From: Kocuria sp.
Lineage (GTDB): Bacteria; Actinomycetota; Actinomycetes; Actinomycetales; Micrococcaceae
Reading direction: 5' to 3'
Assembly: GCA_030453435.1 (NCBI GenBank)
Contig: JAKDKI010000012.1
Span: forward strand, 1-17,658
DNA length: 17,658 nucleotides
Part shown: one piece after another, positions 1 to 8,254 of the stretch
How positions within the stretch are numbered: the stretch's first letter is position 1
Layout of the letters: each line of letters starts with the position of its first letter
Translations under genes and position numbers: made by a program
Notes under the pieces: model-generated
What the model was told of the DNA's origin: nothing
Seen by the model: only the letters and a program-made list of their open reading frames with translations
The model's database searches: none

Positions 1-1094
1 GCGTTGTCCGCGGTGGGGTATCCCTGGCGGTAGGTGTGCATGTCGAAGTTCACGCTGCCGTAGTGCATCATCAGATCCGGGCGATCCAGCCCCTCGTCCA
101 CCTGGGCGAACAGGCCGATCTCCCACCACTGGGTGGAATCCTCGACCATGGGCTTCTTGGCCTCCCACTGGATCACGACCTCCGGGTGGTCCTGCAGGTG
201 CGATCCGACACCCGGGGAGTCCACCAACACGTTCACCCCCACCTCGGAGAGGTGCTCGGCGGGGCCGATGCCGGACAGCATCAGCAGCTTGGGGGTGTCG
301 ATGGCGCCGGCCGAGACGACGACCTCCCGGTTGGCGGTGATCACGTGCGCGCGTCCGAAGGCGTTGTCCGTGACCTCCACTCCGGTGGCCCGCCGATTCT
401 CGTCGAACAGCACGCGCTTGGCCTGGGTGCCCGTCAGGATCGTGAGATTCTCACGGTTCTTGATCGGGTGGAGGTAGCTCACCGAAGACGATGAACGGGT
501 GCCGTCCTCGCGCGCGTTGATCTGGAAGAAGTTGCCGCCCTGGGTCACCGTCTTGCCGGTGTTGAAGTCCGCGCGCGGAATACCGGCCTGTTCGGCGGCG
601 TCGAGCACGGCCACACCGCACGGGTCCACGGCGGGTACCTGCCGCAACCGCACCGGGCCCTCGTGGCCGTGGTGGGCTCCGGAGTCCTCGTTGTTCTCGA
701 GTTTCTGGTACAAGCGGAAGGCCGTTTCGGCGTTCCATCCCTCGGCCCCGAACTTCGATTCCCACTCGTCCATGTCCTCGGCGGGCGCCCAGAAAGCGAT
801 GCACGAGTTGTGTGAGGAACAGCCGCCCAGCACCTTGGCCCGAGCCATCCGCATGTGGGAGTTACCGTTTTCCTGCGGTTCGATCTGGTAATCCCAGTCG
901 TAGCCGGACTCCAGTAGTTCCATCCAGCGGTTGAGGGTCAGCACCTCGGGTACGTTCTCGTCGTGGGTGCCTGCCTCGAGCAGCGCTACGGTTACGTCCG
1001 GGTTCTCGCTCAGGCGGGCCGCGATCACGGCTCCGGCGGAACCTGCGCCAACAACAATGTAATCGTAGGTTGCCACGCTTTCGGTGGTGGTCAT
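1..1094 (-). CDS. codA: Choline oxidase (GMC/FAD family), 5' part only; 3' end lies outside the window
   Basis: Flavoenzyme that oxidises choline to betaine aldehyde and on to glycine betaine, using O2 and releasing H2O2; cytosolic. Visible: 364 residues from the ATG at 1094, preceded by GGGAGA. The FAD-binding motif VGAGSAG lies at residues 15-21. The segment GGCSSHNSCIAFW at 90-102 matches Arthrobacter globiformis choline oxidase rather than BetA dehydrogenase. From memory of that enzyme, His95 corresponds to His99 (covalent FAD link), Ser97 to Ser101, Glu305 (in DHPE) to Glu312 and His344 (in MMHYG) to His351; all are present. The later catalytic His/Asn pair is outside the window. It is the last visible gene of the choline operon, 54 nt after the aldehyde dehydrogenase stop. 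The family is easily mislabelled choline dehydrogenase; the active-site segment argues for the oxidase. High confidence in family, good in substrate. Confidence 0.93.
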   Translation of the reverse strand, partial: MTTTESVATYDYIVVGAGSAGAVIAARLSENPDVTVALLEAGTHDENVPEVLTLNRWMELLESGYDWDYQIEPQENGNSHMRMARAKVLGGCSSHNSCIAFWAPAEDMDEWESKFGAEGWNAETAFRLYQKLENNEDSGAHHGHEGPVRLRQVPAVDPCGVAVLDAAEQAGIPRADFNTGKTVTQGGNFFQINAREDGTRSSSSVSYLHPIKNRENLTILTGTQAKRVLFDENRRATGVEVTDNAFGRAHVITANREVVVSAGAIDTPKLLMLSGIGPAEHLSEVGVNVLVDSPGVGSHLQDHPEVVIQWEAKKPMVEDSTQWWEIGLFAQVDEGLDRPDLMMHYGSVNFDMHTYRQGYPTADN

Positions 1095-1148
1095 GATGTC
1101 TCCCATCGTTGAGTCAACAGTGTGCTTGCTGCGGTTCGGCCGAGCGGC

Positions 1149-2642
1149 TCAGTGCTCGGCGAACCAGCCGGTCACCGCGGGACGGGTGTTGTGGTAGATG
1201 TGCTTGGTTTCCTGGTATTCGGCCAGACCGTGGAAGCCCAGTTCGCGGCCCACGCCGGACTGCTTCATACCGCCCCATTCCGCCTGGGGCAGATACGGTC
1301 CGAAGTCATTGATCCACACGGTTCCGTGGCGCAGTTTGCCCGCCACGCGCTGGGCGCGGCCCGCTGCCTGGGTCCACACTGCGCCGGCCAGGCCGTAGTT
1401 GGTGTCGTTGGCGATCTCGATGGCCTCTTCCTCGGTACGGAAAGTTTCCACGGTCACGGTGGGGCCGAACGCCTCATCGTGGACACAATCCATCTCACGC
1501 GTGCACTGGTCGATCACGGTGGGCAGGTAGAATACGCCCTTGCTCAGCTCCAGGGACCCGTCCGCCGAGGGGCCTTCGGCGAACTTCCCACCGCAACGCA
1601 CCCGCGCACCTTGCTCGCGAGCCCGCTCCACGTAGGCGTGGACCTTGTCGCGGTGAGCTTCGGAGATCAGCGCACCGGTTTCGGCCTTCTCGTCGAACGG
1701 CCCACCCAGCTGAATCTGTTCGGCCCGACGCACCAGGTCGGTCACGAACTTCTCGGCAATGGATTCCTCGATCACCAGGCGCGCACCGGCGGAGCAAACC
1801 TGCCCGGAGTGGATGAACGCGGCGTTGAGGGCGTTGTCCAGAGCGGCGTCGTAATCGGCGTCAGCGAAGATCACGTTGGGGTTCTTACCGCCCAGCTCGA
1901 GGGCCACCTTCTTGACCGTCGACGCCGCCTCGGCAGCGATTACTCGACCGGTCACCAGGCCACCGGTGAAGGAGACCAGGTCCACCCGCGGGTCGCTGGA
2001 CAGCGGCGCGCCCGCCTGGGCACCCGCGCCCAGCACCAGGTTGCCGACACCGGCGGGGAGTCCGAGGTCAGCGAGCACCTGCAGCATGAGGATCGAGGTG
2101 TGCGGGGTGAGTTCTGCCGGCTTGAGCACGAACGTGTTTCCCGCGGCCAAGGCCGGCGCGATCTTCCACGCCGCCTGCAGCAGCGGGTAGTTCCAGGGAG
2201 TGATCATCCCGCACACACCCACGGGCTCGTGAACCACTCGGCTGAGTACGTCCTGGTCACCCGCATCGATGATGCGACCGGCGTCCACGGCCGCGATCTT
2301 GGCGAAATACTCGAAGCAGTCCGCGATGTCGGACATGTCCTGGCGCGACTCTTCCATCCGCTTGCCCGTGTCCTTGGACTCGGCCAGAGCGAATTCTTCC
2401 GAGCGCTCTCGCAGGGTGTCCGCCACGCGCAGCAGGAACTGACCGCGTTCCGGGGCTGGGACGCGGGCCCAACGTTCGTCGTCCGCGGCCGCTCGCGCTG
2501 CGGCGATGGCGCGCTCGGTGTCCTTGCTCGTGGCCTCGGCGACCACAGCCACCTCGGTGCCGTCCGCGGGGCATGTGATGGTCCTGGTACCGCCCTCGAT
2601 AGCGGGGACCCACTGGCCGTCGATGTACAGGGTGTTACTCAT
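1149..2642 (-). CDS. betB: Betaine aldehyde dehydrogenase (ALDH superfamily)
   Basis: NAD(P)+-dependent aldehyde dehydrogenase, 497 residues, full length for the family. It oxidises betaine aldehyde to glycine betaine in the cytosol. Visible ALDH residues: Asn151 in TPWNY, Lys174 in LKPAE, the general base Glu249 in ELGGK, and the nucleophile Cys283 in SGQVCSAG. Near the C-terminus, EWGGMKQSGVGRELG is the usual substrate-pocket and oligomer segment. The start at 2642 overlaps the transporter stop as ATGA, and AGGAGG lies 7 nt upstream, so translation is probably coupled. Substrate is inferred from the choline transporter and choline oxidase on either side; sequence alone could also fit another aminoaldehyde dehydrogenase. 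Its job partly duplicates the second step of choline oxidase. Confidence 0.93.
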   Translation of the reverse strand: MSNTLYIDGQWVPAIEGGTRTITCPADGTEVAVVAEATSKDTERAIAAARAAADDERWARVPAPERGQFLLRVADTLRERSEEFALAESKDTGKRMEESRQDMSDIADCFEYFAKIAAVDAGRIIDAGDQDVLSRVVHEPVGVCGMITPWNYPLLQAAWKIAPALAAGNTFVLKPAELTPHTSILMLQVLADLGLPAGVGNLVLGAGAQAGAPLSSDPRVDLVSFTGGLVTGRVIAAEAASTVKKVALELGGKNPNVIFADADYDAALDNALNAAFIHSGQVCSAGARLVIEESIAEKFVTDLVRRAEQIQLGGPFDEKAETGALISEAHRDKVHAYVERAREQGARVRCGGKFAEGPSADGSLELSKGVFYLPTVIDQCTREMDCVHDEAFGPTVTVETFRTEEEAIEIANDTNYGLAGAVWTQAAGRAQRVAGKLRHGTVWINDFGPYLPQAEWGGMKQSGVGRELGFHGLAEYQETKHIYHNTRPAVTGWFAEH

Positions 2643-4801
2643 CGTGTTTCCTCCTGGGGTTCAGAGAAATCTTCGCTCCACGTAATGGTCTCAGACGTGG
2701 TCAGACCAATCTGGGTACTTCCGGGGTGTTCCTGGTTGATTCGGATGAATTCCAGGTGACGTTCGTAACCGTCCAGAGCGTCGTTGATCAATTGTTCCTG
2801 GGTGTATCCAAGCACGTCGTAGCCCATTGAGCCGGTCGCCGTGAACACCTCCAAGCGGTAGTACAGGTCCGAGTCCGGGTTGGTGCGGAACCCGCCGAAG
2901 CCCGGCGTGGGGAATGCCACGGGGTACACCTGGTAAGTGAAATCACGTTCCGGGGCCAGGTTCACGTGCATGCACACCTGATCCACGGGCGAGTTGTCCG
3001 GAATGGACGTGCATTCGACCGTGACGTCCAATCCCGATTCGCGCAGCTCCACGGCCAGCGTATTGAGGGCGGGCGCGGCGACGTCGTGAACGTAGCGTTG
3101 CGCGGTGCGGGCACCCGGGTAATTGCCCAACCTGGTCAGTCGCGAGCGCCAGTGGGTCTCGCGACCCGTTCGCCCGGCAACGGCCGAGCGGCTGGCCGTA
3201 GCGTTCGACGCCGCGGTACTCGCCTCCACGCGGAGCGCTCGCCACAAACCGACCATGATCAGGTACATGACGATGGAGAAAGGTAGCCCCATGATCAATG
3301 TGGCGTTCTGCAGCGTGGTCACACCGCCCACCAGGAGCATGGCCAATGTCAGCACACCGGTACCGACCGCCCAGAACACGCGCAGCCATTTGGCGCCGTC
3401 CTGGTTGGGGTCATCGATCTTGGACGTGAAGTTACTCATGACCAATGCGCCGGAGTCCGCCGAGGTCACGTAGAACAGCAGACCGGTGAAGGTCGCGATG
3501 GAGGCCGCGATGGTTGCTCCGGGGTACTCGGCCAGAAGCGAGTAGAAGGCGCGTTCGGGAGTGCTCATCGCGACTTCGCCAAAGACATTGTCGCCACCGA
3601 CCACGAGATCCAGTGCCGAGTTACCGAAAATCGAGATCCACAGGAGAATGAACGCGAACGGGACCGTCATGGTGCCCACCACGAACTGACGCAGCGTGCG
3701 GCCGCGGGAGATGCGCGCCAAGAACAAGCCGACGAACGGAGCCCACGCGATCCACCAGGCCCAGAAGAACAGGGTCCAGCCGCTCATCCATTCCTGGGGC
3801 GCCTCGAACGCGAACGTGTTCAGGGTCATGTCCGGGAAGCGTGCCAGGAAGTCACCGATGTTCATGACAATGGCGTCCAGCAGGAACGCCGTGCGGCCGG
3901 TGACCAACACGTACAGCATGAGCCCGATGGCCAGAATGATGTTCAGCTCGGACAACCGGCGAATACCCTTGTCCACGCCGGAGACGCACGAGGCGACCGC
4001 CATCAGCACACCCAGAGCGATCAATGCGGACTGCACGGCCAGGTTTTCGGGGATTCCGAACAGGTACTGCAGACCGAAGTTCAACTGCACCACACCGATA
4101 CCCAGCGAAGTGGCCACGCCGAAGATCGTTCCCAAGAGGGCCGCGGTGTCCACGGCATCTCCGGCAACACCGTGGATGCGCTTACCGATCAACGGGTACA
4201 GGGCAGACCGGATACTCAGCGGCATACCGAACCGGTAGGCGAAGTACCCGAAGGCCATACCCATCAGGGCATACATGGCCCAGCCCGTAATGCCGTAGTG
4301 GAACAGGGTCCACACGACTGCCTGGCGGGCCGCTTCCAGGTTCTGGCCGTCACCGACCGGCGGTGCGTAGTACTGGGTGACCGGTTCGGACACGGAGAAG
4401 AACATCAGATCCACGCCGATACCGGCCGCGAACAACATGGCGGTCCACGTGAACATGTTGAACTGTGGTTTCGCGTGATCGGGGCCCATCTTGATATTGC
4501 CCTGTTTGCTAACGGCCACGACCACCACGAACACGATGACCAGGGTGGCGGTGAGAATGTAGAACCACCCCAGATGGGTGGCCACCCAGGCAACGACACC
4601 GCCAATCACGGTATCTGCCTGCTCGGGGGCGACAATGGCCCAGATTGAAAAGGCGATGATGAGAATGCCAGAGGCGATCAGGACACGCCAGTTGACGGAG
4701 ATCGGGGACTTCTGCTGAGGCGACGCCTCAGCAGGTAGATCGGACTGAGCTGAGGTTGATGATCCGGAATCAGGGCTGGGAATGGTCGAGGAATCACTCA
4801 T
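2639..4801 (-). CDS. betT: BCCT-family choline transporter, BetT type with long C-terminal domain
   Basis: Secondary transporter of the betaine/choline/carnitine family, 720 residues, in the cytoplasmic membrane. About 12 hydrophobic segments lie between residues 38 and 524. The BCCT signature FFWAWWIAWAPFVGLFLARI is at 345-364, followed by SRGRTLRQF. The segment AAGIGVDLMFFSVSEPVTQY at 125-144 is BetT-like. Residues 1-33 are Ser/Pro-rich and probably disordered. The ~195-residue cytosolic tail ends with YYRLEVF and GYERHLEFI, as in E. coli BetT, where the tail tunes osmotic response. It is the first gene of the operon; the tail's stop overlaps the dehydrogenase start. The ATG at 4801 has no clear Shine-Dalgarno, and no other Met occurs before residue 105, so this start is kept. 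Choline is the likely substrate from family and context; betaine uptake is possible. Confidence 0.93.
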   Translation of the reverse strand: MSDSSTIPSPDSGSSTSAQSDLPAEASPQQKSPISVNWRVLIASGILIIAFSIWAIVAPEQADTVIGGVVAWVATHLGWFYILTATLVIVFVVVVAVSKQGNIKMGPDHAKPQFNMFTWTAMLFAAGIGVDLMFFSVSEPVTQYYAPPVGDGQNLEAARQAVVWTLFHYGITGWAMYALMGMAFGYFAYRFGMPLSIRSALYPLIGKRIHGVAGDAVDTAALLGTIFGVATSLGIGVVQLNFGLQYLFGIPENLAVQSALIALGVLMAVASCVSGVDKGIRRLSELNIILAIGLMLYVLVTGRTAFLLDAIVMNIGDFLARFPDMTLNTFAFEAPQEWMSGWTLFFWAWWIAWAPFVGLFLARISRGRTLRQFVVGTMTVPFAFILLWISIFGNSALDLVVGGDNVFGEVAMSTPERAFYSLLAEYPGATIAASIATFTGLLFYVTSADSGALVMSNFTSKIDDPNQDGAKWLRVFWAVGTGVLTLAMLLVGGVTTLQNATLIMGLPFSIVMYLIMVGLWRALRVEASTAASNATASRSAVAGRTGRETHWRSRLTRLGNYPGARTAQRYVHDVAAPALNTLAVELRESGLDVTVECTSIPDNSPVDQVCMHVNLAPERDFTYQVYPVAFPTPGFGGFRTNPDSDLYYRLEVFTATGSMGYDVLGYTQEQLINDALDGYERHLEFIRINQEHPGSTQIGLTTSETITWSEDFSEPQEETR

Positions 4802-4867
4802 GGTTACGTTCGCAGATTCGGGCCGGACGCTGGACGACCCGGGGGCTAGAGACGTCTGGTTACTACT

Positions 4868-4895
4868 CAGTATTCAGATACAGCTGTTTCTACTG
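4868..4895. promoter_or_regulatory. Inverted-repeat cluster upstream of betT, possible operator
   Basis: In the 110-bp leader of the choline operon, arms CAGTA (4868-4872) and TACTG (4891-4895) are complementary, and an 8-bp palindrome ACAGCTGT lies between them, off centre. Just upstream on the minus strand is a weak TTCACC (4898-4903) followed 17 nt later by TATCTG, a poor promoter match. No BetI-like regulator is encoded in the window, so any repressor would be unlinked or beyond codA. Dyads are seen directly; operator function is a guess. Confidence 0.25.
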
Positions 4896-4911
4896 TAGGT
4901 GAACCCAACGC

Positions 4912-4946
4912 GAAAGCGCCGCCCTGGTGAGCAGGGCGGCGCTTTC
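4912..4946 (-). terminator. Strong hairpin terminator after the 1045-residue gene
   Basis: Perfect 15-bp inverted repeat, GAAAGCGCCGCCCTG / CAGGGCGGCGCTTTC, with a 5-nt loop GTGAG. It begins 20 nt past the stop codon of the minus-strand gene at 4966. An outer GTGAAC / GTTCAC pair (6 bp) frames it across an asymmetric internal loop. There is no long U tract on either strand, which is common for actinobacterial terminators. It also separates this gene from the betT promoter region. Confidence 0.75.
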
Positions 4947-4965
4947 ACCGTTCACACGTGTTCGA

Positions 4966-7900
4966 TCACGCGAGCAGCTTGGCCACCAGCGCGCTCGCGA
5001 ATTCATCGGAGATGTCCCCGTAGTTCAGCGAGAAGTCCTCGTCCACCTTGGTCGGCAACAGGCCCGAACACAGCACGGCCGCACGAGCGTACAACCCGGG
5101 TAGCTCCGCCCCGATCGGCACCGACAGCAACTGCAGCTCCGAGTCATAACTGACCAGCGGCGTACCGTGATCGCGAGCCGCCAGGTGCTTACCCAGGGCC
5201 GAGGAGACCGGGCGCGCGTGGCCGGATGCGACGTCGGCCTCGGTGCGGTAGGCGTACCGGGTGCGATGGTGGTGATTGATGCGGAACAAGCCCGCCTGGT
5301 TGCGATCCTCCGTGGCCTGCCAGGTGGCGTCCTTCGGAACGAAATGCTCCGCCACCCCGTTGTACTGCATCTCGATCAACGGCAATGAATCCACCACGGA
5401 GGACAGCGGCGGCAGGGTGTCTAGCATGATGGGACCGGCCTCGTAGACCACGTCGCACATGCCGTCCGGAAGCTCATCCCGCAGTGCGTCCAGATCAACC
5501 TCCTGCAGCAGGGTGGTCGCATGGTCCTCCGGGGAAAGCACCACGACCTCCGCGCCGAGCGCCTCGGCGGCCGCCGTCACGGTTTCCTCCTGCTCTGCCC
5601 GCCAACCGCCGGTGAGCAGCACGGAGCCGTCCACCAACTGGGTCAGCGCTGGGGAGCACACCTGCCAACGGCGCACCGTCCAGCTGCCGTCGCGGATGAC
5701 CTCCAGGAAACCCAGCGCCTGCAGATGGCCCACAAACCATTCCTCGAAGCGCTCCGAGTCCTCGGACTGGCGGGCAATGATCGACAGGCTGCCTCGCTTG
5801 CCACCGCCCAGGAACGTCAACGCGTCCTTCAGCGGTGCCCACGAATCGGGGTAATCGCTGTAATCCGGACCAATGAACTGCAGAGACTCCACGGTTCCGG
5901 TCTGACCGACCGCGGAAAGTTTGGTGAGTCGTCCGGGATAACGCTTGGTCAGGCCGCAGTGACGGCAACGGCCGAAGATCCACGGCGCCTTGGCCTTGGG
6001 ATCCATGGGCGGCAGGATCACTTTGTGTTTGCCCGTGACCAAACAGGACGCCCCCTCCGGCGCGGGCAATTCGTTACTGCGCTCGGGGTACATGAGCCCC
6101 TCGGCAGAGTGCCAGCCCGCGACCTCGGGGACCTCCACGTCAAGGGATTCGGATGCCAATTCCACCGAATCCATGTTGTCGAAGGAACCCTGCACGTATT
6201 CGTCGGGAAGTTCATCCAACGTGGTGGCCGTGACGGGCCACAGAGGCTCCTGCGCCACGTGCACCATTTCCCCCTCGTAGCCCAGGGAACGCTGGGTGAT
6301 GTAGAAGGAACTGTCCCGAACGCGGAATTCCAAACGCTGTTTCACCGTGCGACCGGCCTTGAGCACCAACGTGTAGTCGTTGGGCTTGAGCGTCTTGTTC
6401 TCCCGCATCAGGTCCGAGCCTTCCAGACTCACCTGGAACGGTGGGACCCTGGGCGCGGAAAGTTTGGTGGACATCAGCTTGAACGAGTGCGGATTCCGCC
6501 ATTCGCATTCCAGCGACAGCGGATCGTCCGAGTCCGAGGTCACGGTGATCTGCGGTGGACGCGACGCCGAGAACCGATCCACGTCACCGGGAATCCGCAA
6601 CCCGCCGGACAGCGTCACGGCCGGCACCAACCGCGGCACGAGCCCGGAGAAGTTGTCATTGACCGTGAGCATGGGGTCGCCCGCGCGCAATACCTGGACG
6701 TCGTCGAACAGCACCCAGTCCTCGGGCAGTCCGTTCTCGCCGGGGCCCACCACGCGGTAGTCCGGAGAGGCCGAGTCGTCCAGGATCGCCCGGATCTGTT
6801 CGACCCATTCCGGCTTGTTCTGCACCATGATGCGGCTGGGCCAGGCCGCCGGAATATGGTCCACCGAGATGAACGTGTCCGAGTAGGCGTCCTTCGCGAA
6901 GACCACGACCGGACGCGGATTACGGATGATCTCGGTGTCCCCGTTGGACAGCTTGAGCTCACCGGACAACAACGTTTCGCTGGACATGCGCGAGTTGTAC
7001 GCGGAGATACCCAGATAGGCGTCACCGATATACGACAAGAACATGGTGCGCGGGCCGGCCTCGGTGGTCAGCTCCACTTCCCGTCCTGAAATCATGCGCT
7101 TGGGCACCACGAATCCGAGTTCGAAGATCGGGTTACCCACGTAGTCCGTGCCGTCGGTCATGGACAGGCTGACACTGCGCGGACCCAGGTGGCGGGAAGC
7201 CCGGCGCTCCGTGGCAACCGCAATCGTGGCGTCATCGTCGCGGGAAGATTCCCACGCGCCCAGCTGTGCCAAGGCGACCTGCAGGCCGGCGTCGCGAGTG
7301 AGCGGGTTGGACCAGATCCGACGCATGCCCTTGGACACGTCCGTGTCCGCGATATCGAGCCAGAAGTCCACGTAAATACCCAGTTCCTGGGCACTCATTC
7401 CCTGCGCGGTGGTCAGTTCGAGGTCTTCGAACATGCGGTGCAACTGCCGCAGCTCGGCCTCACCGAACATGGTCTGGGACAGCGCCAGCCCCACCGGGCG
7501 GTGATTCACTGCGTAGGCGGAAGGCAGGCCGACCTGACCGTCGAACAGTTCCAACCAGTAGCGCAGTGCATCCCAGTACATCTCGGAGTCCTTGCGAACC
7601 GCGGTTTCCAAGGCCTTGGCGTTGTCCTGACCGGCCTGCAGCAGAACGGCCAGCGGGAGGTAGAACGCGGAGACGGACTTATTACCCGTGCGTGCAGCCA
7701 GTGCGGACATGTGCCGGCCGGCCAGGGAGAACAGGGCAAGCAGCGCGACCACGGGCGGCGGACCGATCCTGTTGAGGTCGTTGAGTTGCCGCCTGGACGC
7801 GCGGTACCAAGCCTCCGTCAGCTTGTTGAACGTGTCGAACATGGAGCGCCGCGAGCCGTCAGCCACCAACAAGGGTGTGACGGAATCGGCCATGGCCCGC

Positions 7901-8103
7901 AGTGCGGAGGGGCCGTCCAGCCCGAATTCGGCGCCGATGATCTCTAATGTTTTGTCGTCAAGGTCCAGGTGGACCAGTTCACCGGAAGCCTGTGTGCCGA
8001 AGAAGGCCCTGGCCACAGCGTCGTTCCAGCGTAGATACTCGACTTCTTGGGGTCCCGATGCAATGGCGTGGTCTCCCGTGTGGAGCCCGGCGGCGTCTGC
8101 CAC
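4966..8103 (-). CDS. Large protein of unknown function with a zinc-ribbon-like site, divergent partner of the Snf2 helicase
   Basis: 1045 residues; I cannot assign a family. The GTG at 8103 is chosen because GGAGG sits 4 nt upstream and a TATAAT box lies about 45 nt further up. No signal peptide or membrane segment is seen, so it is probably cytosolic. Residues 20-300 look mostly helical (opening with EYLRWNDAVARAFF). Residues ~305-640 look beta-rich, with alternating hydrophobic strands. A probable metal site is Cys687, His693, Cys713, Cys716 (GRCRHCGLTKRYPGR). Residues ~755-820 read like a winged helix ending RRWQVCSPALTQL. The tail has LPGLYARAAVLCSG and a YGDI segment, which from memory (unchecked) recall the ends of large partner proteins of defence helicases. 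Its start faces the helicase across 151 bp, suggesting joint function or regulation. No nuclease motif is visible. Confidence 0.85.
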   Translation of the reverse strand: MADAAGLHTGDHAIASGPQEVEYLRWNDAVARAFFGTQASGELVHLDLDDKTLEIIGAEFGLDGPSALRAMADSVTPLLVADGSRRSMFDTFNKLTEAWYRASRRQLNDLNRIGPPPVVALLALFSLAGRHMSALAARTGNKSVSAFYLPLAVLLQAGQDNAKALETAVRKDSEMYWDALRYWLELFDGQVGLPSAYAVNHRPVGLALSQTMFGEAELRQLHRMFEDLELTTAQGMSAQELGIYVDFWLDIADTDVSKGMRRIWSNPLTRDAGLQVALAQLGAWESSRDDDATIAVATERRASRHLGPRSVSLSMTDGTDYVGNPIFELGFVVPKRMISGREVELTTEAGPRTMFLSYIGDAYLGISAYNSRMSSETLLSGELKLSNGDTEIIRNPRPVVVFAKDAYSDTFISVDHIPAAWPSRIMVQNKPEWVEQIRAILDDSASPDYRVVGPGENGLPEDWVLFDDVQVLRAGDPMLTVNDNFSGLVPRLVPAVTLSGGLRIPGDVDRFSASRPPQITVTSDSDDPLSLECEWRNPHSFKLMSTKLSAPRVPPFQVSLEGSDLMRENKTLKPNDYTLVLKAGRTVKQRLEFRVRDSSFYITQRSLGYEGEMVHVAQEPLWPVTATTLDELPDEYVQGSFDNMDSVELASESLDVEVPEVAGWHSAEGLMYPERSNELPAPEGASCLVTGKHKVILPPMDPKAKAPWIFGRCRHCGLTKRYPGRLTKLSAVGQTGTVESLQFIGPDYSDYPDSWAPLKDALTFLGGGKRGSLSIIARQSEDSERFEEWFVGHLQALGFLEVIRDGSWTVRRWQVCSPALTQLVDGSVLLTGGWRAEQEETVTAAAEALGAEVVVLSPEDHATTLLQEVDLDALRDELPDGMCDVVYEAGPIMLDTLPPLSSVVDSLPLIEMQYNGVAEHFVPKDATWQATEDRNQAGLFRINHHHRTRYAYRTEADVASGHARPVSSALGKHLAARDHGTPLVSYDSELQLLSVPIGAELPGLYARAAVLCSGLLPTKVDEDFSLNYGDISDEFASALVAKLLA

Positions 8104-8156
8104 AAATCCTCCGTCTGCGCCCTACGGCGCCGTGAAAATAAATCAGGTTCGTCTTG

Positions 8157-8162
8157 ATTATA
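8157..8162 (-). promoter_or_regulatory. -10 box (TATAAT) for the 1045-residue gene
   Basis: On the minus strand the sequence reads CCTATAATCAAG, a perfect consensus -10 hexamer, predicting a transcript start near 8150 and a leader of about 47 nt ending in GGAGG before the GTG at 8103. No good -35 hexamer is seen at 16-18 nt spacing. The box lies in an AT-rich patch of the divergent intergenic region. Confidence 0.5.
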
Positions 8163-8241
8163 GGTTTCCGACGCCGCTGCGGGACGCCCGTGTGACAGTC
8201 GCCCTCACCACACGCGGACTTTGCGTGTCGCCCGAGGGCGG

Positions 8242-8247
8242 TACGGT
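8242..8247 (+). promoter_or_regulatory. -10 box (TACGGT) for the Snf2 helicase, suggesting a leaderless mRNA
   Basis: TACGGT fits the actinobacterial TAnnnT -10 pattern and ends 7 nt before the ATG at 8255, the usual spacing for transcription starting at the start codon. A weak TTTGCG (8220-8225) lies 16 nt upstream. The ATG has no Shine-Dalgarno, which fits leaderless translation. This is the main reason for choosing 8255 over the in-frame GTG codons at 8192 and 8225. Confidence 0.35.
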
Positions 8248-8254
8248 AATTGGC

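Noticed and set aside
1122..2759. Long open frame on the plus strand opposite the aldehyde dehydrogenase
   Set aside because: It mirrors a clear ALDH gene; the translation is low-complexity His/Gly/Arg/Val-rich without any motif, as expected from GC-rich third-position bias on the other strand.
5521..7089. Long plus-strand open frame opposite the 1045-residue gene
   Set aside because: Antisense shadow with no recognisable domain and no ribosome binding site; the minus-strand gene has a start signal and a terminator.
7688..8254. Upstream extension of the helicase frame
   Set aside because: It would overlap the divergent gene by over 400 bp, gives no SWIM or other motif, and a -10 box sits just before ATG 8255.
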